DNA of 64,000 nucleotides from JBCCTX01 sp965263105 (GTDB taxonomy: Bacteria > Bacteroidota > Bacteroidia > J057). Below, piece after piece: positions 18,459 to 26,347 of the stretch (positions are counted from its first letter, which is position 1; every line of letters starts with the position of its first letter). A program made the position numbers and the translations under genes. Location: positions 3,286,001 to 3,350,000 of the forward strand of contig CBDHGL010000003.1 in assembly GCA_965263105.1 (NCBI GenBank), read 5' to 3'. The notes below the pieces were generated by a model that was given only the letters and a program-made list of their open reading frames with translations, had not been told where the DNA came from and did not search any database.

Positions 18459-21400
18459 ATGCTTATGAATTCTTATTACACTTTATCTCTTACAAAGAGG
18501 TTTGTTATTTTTTTGGCTGTGATTTTTTCTGGGTCAGTTACTATATGTCTAGGTGCTCCACCTAATGTAACGGAATTAGAAAAATCAAAAGTCAGAGAAC
18601 TCTCCCTTACATCAATTGATTCTTTGGGAAGTTGTTCCGCCTTGGATTTTAGCTCGCTCCCCATCTCCAGCCATGGATTTGGACAAGATCAGGGATCAGC
18701 TGAATCTGTAGAAAATGGATCAGCCATTAAGATTTCAGGTAACTCCTGGAAATCAGTACCGCTTACCTATACCATCACACCCAATACGGTTCTAGAGTTT
18801 GAGTTTAAAAGTGATCTCATGGGAGAATACCATGGGATAGGTATGTCTGCTACCCAGAATTGGCAAGATGAATATGCCTTTAACTTATTGGGTACTCAGG
18901 GCTTTGCGGATGATATAGAATGGACAGATTCTACAAGGTACAACGGAGGATACCAACACTATATAATTCCTATCGGGCAGTATTATACAGGCTCTGTAGA
19001 CCGTGTATTCTTTCTGAACGACCACGATATCGCTCCATCCGATGCAATTTCCTATTTCAGAAATGTGAGAGTCTATGAGGAAGGGACGTGTGATACCCTG
19101 GTTCAAGAACCTGAATGTCCCAAGGTTCCTTTGTATTTGACTGATTTTGAAGAAAGTATTGGCGTTTGGGTGGCTGAACCAACTAGTGGTCCTGCTACTC
19201 CGGGTTCCTTTCGCTCTAGTGGAGGTAGCTGGGCCTATAGTGGGGAATATTTTATACTAATCCAGGGGGATGGAGAAAAGTCGCATGCTACCACTCAATC
19301 TCTGGACTTAAGTGCCTATTCCGAGCTTAGGTTTAGCTTTACAGTACGCTTCCTGGAGCATAGCCGTATAAGAGATGGAGTAAGACTCCAAATTTCTACA
19401 GATGGGGGGCAGACCTTCAGCGATATCAACCACTGGACATTCGGCAACGGCGATTTGGAAATAGTCAGTACCTACACATCCAATCGCCTTTTTGCAGATA
19501 TTTTAGTTACGGGAGAATTTTCTTCCCAAACCCAGTTTCGGCTTCAAATAACTGAAATCGGGGCAAGGGATTATATTACTGCCCGTTTCGATGATATATC
19601 CATAGATGTTTGTCCTCTGGATGGCTGTAGTTCCACAAGCAACATTGCCTTGAACCGGACTGCCCGTTTGTCAAGCCAATATGGAAACGGAAGTGCAGAT
19701 CTGGGTGTGGACGGCATTAGAACTGGAACATCTCCTTGGAGTCCGGACCTGGCACATTCAACTAGAGAAGTACAACCTTGGTGGGAGGTTGATCTGGGAG
19801 CAACTAGTCAGGTAGATTCACTGATTATCTTCAATCGGACTGATGGAAACTGGGAGAGGTTGCAAAATTTCCATATTCTCGTATCTGATGCACCGATGAA
19901 TGACTCTTTGGATAATCTTCTTCTCCAACCGGGAGTTGAAAGTGTATTTTTTCCCTACAAAGCAGATTCGATAGAGCGGATTTTTGTAAACGCCGTAGGT
20001 AGGTATGTTCGGGTTCAATTATCTGATGAAAATACCCTCCACTTTGCAGAGATGGAAGTTATCGGATGTAACCTAGAGCAAGTATGTGACATCCCGACAG
20101 TTGAAATAGAGGCAGCAGGACCCTTTAGTGAAGAAGCTGACCCCTTTCAATTGAGTGCTACTCCTTCTGGTGGTATTTGGAGCGGAGCTGTAGATTCTTC
20201 TGGGGTGTTCAATCCATCTATCGGAATAGGAACATACCAAGTGATTTATACTTATGAAGCCTTTGAAGGATGTGAAGGATCGGACACTTTGAGTATAGAA
20301 GTTTTACCAGCTAGTTTGGTCTGTGATAATCCTACGAATATTTCGCTTAACCGTACTGCCCGTATGTCTAGCCAATATGGCAATGGGGTAGGAGATCTTG
20401 CACTGGATGGAAATAGGGTAGGTAATTCTCCCTGGAGTGCAGATCTCACTCATACCACTAGAGAATTTCAACCTTGGTGGGAAGTTGACTTGGGAGGTAA
20501 TAGCTTGGTAGATACAGTGGTAATATTCAATCGCTCGAATGGAAGTTGGGGAAGGTTAAGAGATTTCTACATTTTGGTTTCGGATGCTCCCATGAATGAC
20601 TCACTGGATAACCTCCTAATTCAACCTGGGGTTACGAGTATATTTTCCCCTGGCAGGGTCGATTCTATTGGCAGAATTCCTGTTAATGCAGAAGGAAGGT
20701 ATGTTCGGATTCAGCTTTCGGCAGAAAATACCCTACACTTTGCAGAAGTAGAGGTTATGGGCTGTAACATAGACCAAGTGTGTAATACACCAGTTGTATC
20801 AATCAGTCCTGCTGGGCCCTTTGTAGAAGGGGGAAGCACAGAACAATTGAGTGCCACTCCCATAGGAGGAGTATGGAGTGGAGCCGTTGACACCTCGGGA
20901 ATTTTTGATCCTTCTCAGGGAGTTGGTACCTATGAAGTTATCTATACCTATGAAGAATTTGCAGGTTGTGTTGGAGCTGATACTACTTACATTACGGTGA
21001 ATCCATTAGGAGATCCCTGTGATACTACAGGAGCTGTTCTTATTGATCCTGCTGGACCATTTGCAGAAAATGCAGGCGTTCAAACCCTTTCAGCGAGTCC
21101 GTTGGGCGGTGTATGGTCAGGTTCAGCCGATTCCAATGGCAACTTTGACCCAAGTATTGGTCAGGGGACTTACGAAGTGATCTACACCTACGACTTTAAC
21201 AATGGCTGTATCAAAGCAGATACCATAGAAATTGTAGTTACTCCGGTCATAGATCCCTGTGATACTACCGCCGCTGTGGTGCTTGATCCCGCCGGACCTT
21301 TCTTGGAGGATGCAGGAATTCAGGCCTTAACGGCTAGCCCACTGGGGGGTGTATGGTCAGGTTCAGCCGACTCAAATGGCAACTTTGACCCAAGTATTGG

Positions 21401-24400
21401 TCAGGGGACTTACGAAGTGATCTACACTTACGACTTTGGCAATGGCTGTATCAAAGCAGATACCATAGATATCGTAGTTAATCAAGTAATAGATCCCTGT
21501 GATACTACTGCCGCTGTGGTGCTTGATCCCGCCGGACCTTTCTTGGAGGATGCAGGAATTCAGGCCTTAACGGCTAGCCCATTAGGGGGGGTATGGTCAG
21601 GTTCAGCCGATTCTAATGGAAACTTTGACCCAAGTATTGGTCAGGGGACTTACGAAGTGATCTACACCTACGACTTTAACAATGGCTGTATCAAAGCAGA
21701 TACCATAGATATCGTAGTTAATCCGGTCATAGACCCCTGTGATACTACTGCCGCTGTGGTGCTTGATCCCGCTGGACCTTTCTTGGAAGATGCAGGTATT
21801 CAGGCCTTAACGGCTAGCCCACTGGGGGGGGTATGGTCAGGATCAGCCGACTCCAATGGCAACTTTGACCCAAGTATCGGCCAGGGGACTTACGAAGTGA
21901 TCTACACCTACGACTTTAACAATGGCTGTATCAAAGCAGATACCATAGATATCGTAGTTAATCCGGTCGTTGACCCCTGTGATACTACTGCCGCTGTGGT
22001 GCTTGATCCCGCTGGACCTTTCATCGAAGATGCTGGTGTACAAGCTTTAACAGCAAGTCCGCTGGGTGGGGTATGGTCTGGCTCAGCCGATTCCAATGGC
22101 AACTTTGATCCAAGTATCGGTCAAGGCACTTATGAAGTGGTCTACACCTATGACTTTGGCAATGGCTGTATCAAAGCAGATACCATTGATATCGTAGTTA
22201 CTCCAATTGTAGATCCCTGTGCGGGAACAGATACGGTGTTTATTTCTCCTGCTGGACCTTTCACAACTGACCAAGGGATACAACAATTGTTAGCAAGCCC
22301 TGCAGGCGGAATATGGTCAGGTTCGGCTAATTCCGATGGGACCTTTGATCCCAGTCAGGGAGAAGGAACTTACAGCCTAATCTACACTAAGGACTTCGGT
22401 AATGGCTGTATCAAAGCTGATACGATAGAGGTCGTAGTTGATCCTGTTGTGGATCCTTGTGATAATACTGCGGAGGTTCTGATAGATCCTGCAGGCCCTT
22501 TTGTTGAAGATGCCGGGATTCAAACCTTAACGGCTTCCCCTCTTGGAGGAGTATGGTCAGGGAATGCGGATAGCAATGGAAACTTTGACCCAAGCATCGG
22601 GCAAGGGACCTATGAAGTAATTTACACCTATGACTTTGGGAATGGCTGTGTAAAATCAGACACGGTGAGCATAGGCGTCTTACCGGTTGTTTCAAGCTGC
22701 GCAAATCCTACGAACATTTCCTTAAACCGTTCTGCTCGTATGTCAAGTCAATATGGCAACAGTGTGGCAGGATTAGGGGTTGATGGGAATAGGGTTGGGT
22801 CTTCTCCCTGGAGTGCTGATTTGGCACATACTACCAGAGAATTCCAACCCTGGTGGGAAGTAGACCTTGGGGGTACTAGTTCTGTAGATACGTTGGTGAT
22901 ATTTAATCGCTCAAATGGAAGCTGGGGAAGGCTGAAAAACTTTTATGTCTTGGTTTCCGACGCTCCTATGGATGGTTCTTTAGACGACTTACTCCTTCAA
23001 TCAGGTGTCAGTAATACGTTTTTCGCAGGGAAAGCTGATTCCATAGCTCGCATCCCTGTGAATGTGCAGGGTAGATATGTACGTATCCAATTGTCAGATG
23101 AAAATACCCTTCACTTTGCCGAAGCAGAGGTGATTGGTTGTAATCTTGAACAGATTTGCGTAATGCCCTCCGTTTCCATTGATCCTGCAGGGCCTTTCGA
23201 AGAAGGGACTGGCCTCCAGCAATTGACTGCAAGCCCTGCAGGGGGTGTTTGGAGTGGGGCGGTAAGCGCTTCAGGAGAATTCAATCCTTCTCTAGGAGTA
23301 GGTACTTATGAGGTAATCTACACATATGAAGTCTTTGCCGGATGTGTAGGAGCTGATACCCTAATGCTTGAAGTTTTACCTTCGGGGGCGGTTTGTTCAA
23401 CTCCCGTGAACCTATCCCAAAACGGGACTGCTGAACAGTCTAGTACCTATGGAAATGGAGTTGCAGGGCTAGCTGTGGATGGAAATACCATTGGTTCTTC
23501 TGCCTGGACTCCAGATCTCCAACACACCACTAAGGAACTTCAACCCTGGTGGCAAATTGATTTAGGTCAACAAAGCATTCTGAGTGAAATGGTTCTTTAT
23601 AACCGTACAGATTGTTGTAATGGCCGCCTCAAAAACTTCTATGTTTTTGTGTCTGACTCGCCTTTTAGTGGTACAAGTAACCTGGATGATTTGATCGCAA
23701 GTAGCTCGGTGGATCATGTATTCTTTTCAGGTGCTGCTGGGCTTGTAGAAAGTATTTCCCTGGACGGGTTAGCAGGTCGCTATGTTCGGGTTCAACTTTC
23801 TGCCACCAATACACTCCACATGGCTGAAGTCGAGATAATGGGCTGCCCTGAAGGGGGAGGCTGTATAGATCCTATTGTAAACATAGACCCTGCAGGGCCC
23901 TTCTCGGAAGATGCGGGCTTACAGCAACTAACTGCTAATCCTATTGGCGGAATTTGGAGTGGAGCGGTTGCGTCAAATGGTCTATTTGATCCTAGTGCAG
24001 GACCAGGGAATTATGAAGTAACCTATACCTACACGGATTCTGCTGGTTGCAGTTCTTCAGCTGTTTCTACCATTGAGGTACAGCCTGTAGGTTGTGATTC
24101 TCTGGAGAACCTCGCATTAAACAAAGTAGCCGAGCAATCTTCAACATATGGAAATGGAGTAGCAAGTCTGGCCAATGATGGTAACAGAACTGGGGGCTCT
24201 CCCTGGAGTGCAGACTTACAACATACCACCGTAGAGTTTCAACCTTGGTGGCAGGTAAACCTTGGCGCTGTTCGTAATATTGAACAGGTCAATATTTTCA
24301 ATCGTTCAGACTGCTGTACCGGTAGACTAAGAGATTTTTACGTGCTGGTTTCAGAGTTAGCTTTTGATCCAAATGCCAGTCTAGAAGAGTTGTTAAATGA

Positions 24401-24851
24401 CTCATCCATAAAATCTTATAGCTTCAGTGGAAGAGCGGATTCAATAGAAAATATTGTGATCAATACTACAGGCAGATATGTCAGAATCCAGCAAAGTAGG
24501 CAGGTTCAACTCCACATGGCAGAGGTAGAGGTAATGGGTTGTCAAGCAGGAACTGCTACCGAGTCCAATAGGTTTACTCAAGTAGATTCAGATGAATTTG
24601 TGGAAGATATCTCATTGGAATTGGAAGTGTTTCCTAACCCTAGCTTTGGCCAAATAAACTTCCTCATAAAGCAAATCGACCCCGAAGAGATGGTAGAATA
24701 TAGCCTGTATAACCTACATGGGCAGCGAGTTTGGAATTTCGTGGGCTACAAGGCTGCAGAAGTTGACTTGAGCCACTTGGCAAAAGGCATGTATATTCTA
24801 AGGGCTCAGGGATCCAACTGGGCAAAAAAGAGACAGCTTCTTTTACACTAG
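18459..24851 (+). CDS. Giant T9SS surface adhesin/lectin with fucolectin modules and tandem Ig-like repeats
   Basis: 2130 aa with no enzyme domain. The signal peptide is about 1-32. A beta-sandwich at about 60-210 and a MAM-like domain at about 225-390 closely match those in the 2973-aa neighbour. Then come fucolectin/F5-8C modules alternating with PKD-like Ig folds, a block of seven 80-residue Ig-like repeats (about 850-1410), three more fucolectin modules and a T9SS type A sorting domain starting at VFPNPSFG. Two modules keep the full fucose-site pattern, R-x2-CC-x2-R: Arg1716, Cys1719-1720, Arg1723 and Arg1949, Cys1952-1953, Arg1956. The others replace the Cys pair. It probably works as a long multivalent glycan-binding stalk on the cell surface. 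Tandem placement after the enzyme-bearing paralogue suggests duplication and a shared target. A strong terminator follows. Confidence 0.85.
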   Translation: MLMNSYYTLSLTKRFVIFLAVIFSGSVTICLGAPPNVTELEKSKVRELSLTSIDSLGSCSALDFSSLPISSHGFGQDQGSAESVENGSAIKISGNSWKSVPLTYTITPNTVLEFEFKSDLMGEYHGIGMSATQNWQDEYAFNLLGTQGFADDIEWTDSTRYNGGYQHYIIPIGQYYTGSVDRVFFLNDHDIAPSDAISYFRNVRVYEEGTCDTLVQEPECPKVPLYLTDFEESIGVWVAEPTSGPATPGSFRSSGGSWAYSGEYFILIQGDGEKSHATTQSLDLSAYSELRFSFTVRFLEHSRIRDGVRLQISTDGGQTFSDINHWTFGNGDLEIVSTYTSNRLFADILVTGEFSSQTQFRLQITEIGARDYITARFDDISIDVCPLDGCSSTSNIALNRTARLSSQYGNGSADLGVDGIRTGTSPWSPDLAHSTREVQPWWEVDLGATSQVDSLIIFNRTDGNWERLQNFHILVSDAPMNDSLDNLLLQPGVESVFFPYKADSIERIFVNAVGRYVRVQLSDENTLHFAEMEVIGCNLEQVCDIPTVEIEAAGPFSEEADPFQLSATPSGGIWSGAVDSSGVFNPSIGIGTYQVIYTYEAFEGCEGSDTLSIEVLPASLVCDNPTNISLNRTARMSSQYGNGVGDLALDGNRVGNSPWSADLTHTTREFQPWWEVDLGGNSLVDTVVIFNRSNGSWGRLRDFYILVSDAPMNDSLDNLLIQPGVTSIFSPGRVDSIGRIPVNAEGRYVRIQLSAENTLHFAEVEVMGCNIDQVCNTPVVSISPAGPFVEGGSTEQLSATPIGGVWSGAVDTSGIFDPSQGVGTYEVIYTYEEFAGCVGADTTYITVNPLGDPCDTTGAVLIDPAGPFAENAGVQTLSASPLGGVWSGSADSNGNFDPSIGQGTYEVIYTYDFNNGCIKADTIEIVVTPVIDPCDTTAAVVLDPAGPFLEDAGIQALTASPLGGVWSGSADSNGNFDPSIGQGTYEVIYTYDFGNGCIKADTIDIVVNQVIDPCDTTAAVVLDPAGPFLEDAGIQALTASPLGGVWSGSADSNGNFDPSIGQGTYEVIYTYDFNNGCIKADTIDIVVNPVIDPCDTTAAVVLDPAGPFLEDAGIQALTASPLGGVWSGSADSNGNFDPSIGQGTYEVIYTYDFNNGCIKADTIDIVVNPVVDPCDTTAAVVLDPAGPFIEDAGVQALTASPLGGVWSGSADSNGNFDPSIGQGTYEVVYTYDFGNGCIKADTIDIVVTPIVDPCAGTDTVFISPAGPFTTDQGIQQLLASPAGGIWSGSANSDGTFDPSQGEGTYSLIYTKDFGNGCIKADTIEVVVDPVVDPCDNTAEVLIDPAGPFVEDAGIQTLTASPLGGVWSGNADSNGNFDPSIGQGTYEVIYTYDFGNGCVKSDTVSIGVLPVVSSCANPTNISLNRSARMSSQYGNSVAGLGVDGNRVGSSPWSADLAHTTREFQPWWEVDLGGTSSVDTLVIFNRSNGSWGRLKNFYVLVSDAPMDGSLDDLLLQSGVSNTFFAGKADSIARIPVNVQGRYVRIQLSDENTLHFAEAEVIGCNLEQICVMPSVSIDPAGPFEEGTGLQQLTASPAGGVWSGAVSASGEFNPSLGVGTYEVIYTYEVFAGCVGADTLMLEVLPSGAVCSTPVNLSQNGTAEQSSTYGNGVAGLAVDGNTIGSSAWTPDLQHTTKELQPWWQIDLGQQSILSEMVLYNRTDCCNGRLKNFYVFVSDSPFSGTSNLDDLIASSSVDHVFFSGAAGLVESISLDGLAGRYVRVQLSATNTLHMAEVEIMGCPEGGGCIDPIVNIDPAGPFSEDAGLQQLTANPIGGIWSGAVASNGLFDPSAGPGNYEVTYTYTDSAGCSSSAVSTIEVQPVGCDSLENLALNKVAEQSSTYGNGVASLANDGNRTGGSPWSADLQHTTVEFQPWWQVNLGAVRNIEQVNIFNRSDCCTGRLRDFYVLVSELAFDPNASLEELLNDSSIKSYSFSGRADSIENIVINTTGRYVRIQQSRQVQLHMAEVEVMGCQAGTATESNRFTQVDSDEFVEDISLELEVFPNPSFGQINFLIKQIDPEEMVEYSLYNLHGQRVWNFVGYKAAEVDLSHLAKGMYILRAQGSNWAKKRQLLLH
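21007..22686 (+). repeat. Seven in-frame 240-bp tandem repeats
   Basis: Units begin at 21007, 21247, 21487, 21727, 21967, 22207 and 22447, each exactly 240 bp (80 codons). The consensus contains DPAGPF, ASPLGGVWSG, NFDPSIGQGTYE and NGCIKADT. Units 2 to 5 are almost identical at DNA level, which points to recent duplication. Unit 6 is the most diverged, and units 1 and 7 are intermediate. Each encodes one Ig/PKD-like fold. Copy number could change by recombination without shifting the frame, altering the length of the stalk. Single Ig folds of the same type occur elsewhere in both giant proteins. Confidence 0.92.
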
Positions 24852-24874
24852 GCCCTTAGCATAAGATAAATCAG

Positions 24875-24908
24875 AGGTCATTCTCAGAAATGAGGATGAC
24901 CTTTTTTT
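24875..24908 (+). terminator. Intrinsic terminator of the 2130-aa gene
   Basis: A 12-bp stem (AGGTCAT-T-CTCA paired with TGAG-G-ATGACCT, with one T-G wobble) capped by GAAA and followed by a run of seven T. It lies 23 bases after the stop codon and separates the gene from the convergent DUF1501 gene. Confidence 0.88.
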
Positions 24909-24932
24909 ATGAGACTGAAATTTGACCGCTTG

Positions 24933-26345
24933 CTAAGCCAGCAGATCTGGAATAATTTCCCCCATTCCTTCAGGGGTGGTATAAAAGGGCCTCCCTTCTA
25001 CTTCGTAGTGGGTTTCAGGGGGAATTCCCAGACAATGGTAAATTGTCTGATGGATATTCTCGATATATATGGGCTCTGTAATAGCTTTGAAAGGCCGCTC
25101 TTCAGCTGTTTCTCCAAACACAGATCCTTTTTTGATTCCTCCTCCCCACATGATAGCTGAACAACCATCTGTGAAATGCCGATGCATCCCATAATTTTTC
25201 ATGTGCTCAACTTTGTCCGGAACAGGAACCTGATCTTTGACTTTGGCCCCAGGCCGACCCTCCATCAGCATGTCCCTGCTGAACTCTGTTGCCAACACCA
25301 CCAGCGTTCTATCCAGTAGCCCCCTTTCTTCCAGGTCTCTAATTAATTGGGCTACCGGGCGATCAATATATTTTTTCATAGACCTTAACCTGGTATGCCC
25401 ATTCTCGTGGGTATCCCATCCCAGGAAGGGTTCATATTCTGTCGTTACACTAATGAATCTGGCACCGTTCTCCACAAGCCTTCTGGCCAATAGGCAACCC
25501 AATCCAAACCTTCCCGTATTGTATTGGTCATAAATTTCCTGTGGCTCTTCCTCTAAGGTGAAGGCATTTATCTCGGGAGATTTTAATAAGCGATAGGCGC
25601 GTTCCATAGATTGTAGGAGAGATTCTTGTTGATAAGAACTTCCTTGTTTAGCCATTGGTCCCTGTTTTACCATTTCCTGGTACAATTTGTACCGCTTTTC
25701 AAATCTATCCAGGGACATACCACCAGGAGGCTGCACACTTTCCAAGCCTTTGCTAGGATCCGGAATAAAAAATGGACCGTATTCTGTCCCTAAAAAACCT
25801 GCAGAGTGAAAGGCTTTCAATTCTTCCCCCTCTCCTACGGTGAATCGCTGCCCGATGTCAATAAAGGGCGGAATAACGGGATTAACAGGGCCTAGCTCCC
25901 GGGCTATCCACGAGCCAATATGGGGGACCTGAACGGATTGCGGCGGCTCATAGCATGTATGCCAGTGATACTGATGCCTAGTATGCAAGATATGTCCCAG
26001 GTCAGCAGCGCGATAGGAGCGAATAAGGGTCCCTCTATCCAGAACAGACCCGATTTGTTCCAGGCCTTCAGATACGAAGACCCCATCTAGTGCACTGGGG
26101 ACTTTGGGAAAGGTGCTGTATACCCGTTTACTCTCTATTCCCTTTTCATAAGGGATAAAGGCTTTGGGGTCAAAGGTTTCCGTATGACACATTCCTCCCG
26201 CCATCCAGAGGAGAATAACCGCATCTGCTGAACTTTGACGGGCCAATGACTTTTGACAAGAAAGAAAGCTGGCTGTGGGAAGGCTAACTGCCATAGCCGC
26301 TAGACTTGCCTCTTGCATTTTTTGTAGAAAGACTCTTCTATCCAT
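24933..26345 (-). CDS. DUF1501 (sulfatase-fold) secreted protein with a Tat-like signal
   Basis: 470 aa from the chosen start MDRRVFLQK, whose ATG lies two bases after the stop of the upstream gene. An upstream in-frame ATG would overlap that gene. The N-terminus has a Tat-like pattern (DRRVFLQ) followed by a hydrophobic run and a lipobox-like SFLSC. The body shows the DUF1501 marks WMAGGMCHTETFDPK, RQYHW-like HTRHQYHWHTCYEP, GRFGLGCLLARRLVENGARF, GWDTHENGH and VVLATEFSRD. DUF1501 proteins have an alkaline-phosphatase/sulfatase-like fold and almost always accompany DUF1549/DUF1553 cytochrome proteins, as here. Their biochemical role is not established. Convergent with the giant adhesin gene. 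Confidence 0.87.
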   Translation of the reverse strand: MDRRVFLQKMQEASLAAMAVSLPTASFLSCQKSLARQSSADAVILLWMAGGMCHTETFDPKAFIPYEKGIESKRVYSTFPKVPSALDGVFVSEGLEQIGSVLDRGTLIRSYRAADLGHILHTRHQYHWHTCYEPPQSVQVPHIGSWIARELGPVNPVIPPFIDIGQRFTVGEGEELKAFHSAGFLGTEYGPFFIPDPSKGLESVQPPGGMSLDRFEKRYKLYQEMVKQGPMAKQGSSYQQESLLQSMERAYRLLKSPEINAFTLEEEPQEIYDQYNTGRFGLGCLLARRLVENGARFISVTTEYEPFLGWDTHENGHTRLRSMKKYIDRPVAQLIRDLEERGLLDRTLVVLATEFSRDMLMEGRPGAKVKDQVPVPDKVEHMKNYGMHRHFTDGCSAIMWGGGIKKGSVFGETAEERPFKAITEPIYIENIHQTIYHCLGIPPETHYEVEGRPFYTTPEGMGEIIPDLLA

Positions 26346-26347
26346 GC

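Noticed and set aside
21007..22686. Regular repeats that could suggest a CRISPR array
   Set aside because: Units are 240 bp without unique spacers and encode in-frame Ig-like domains.
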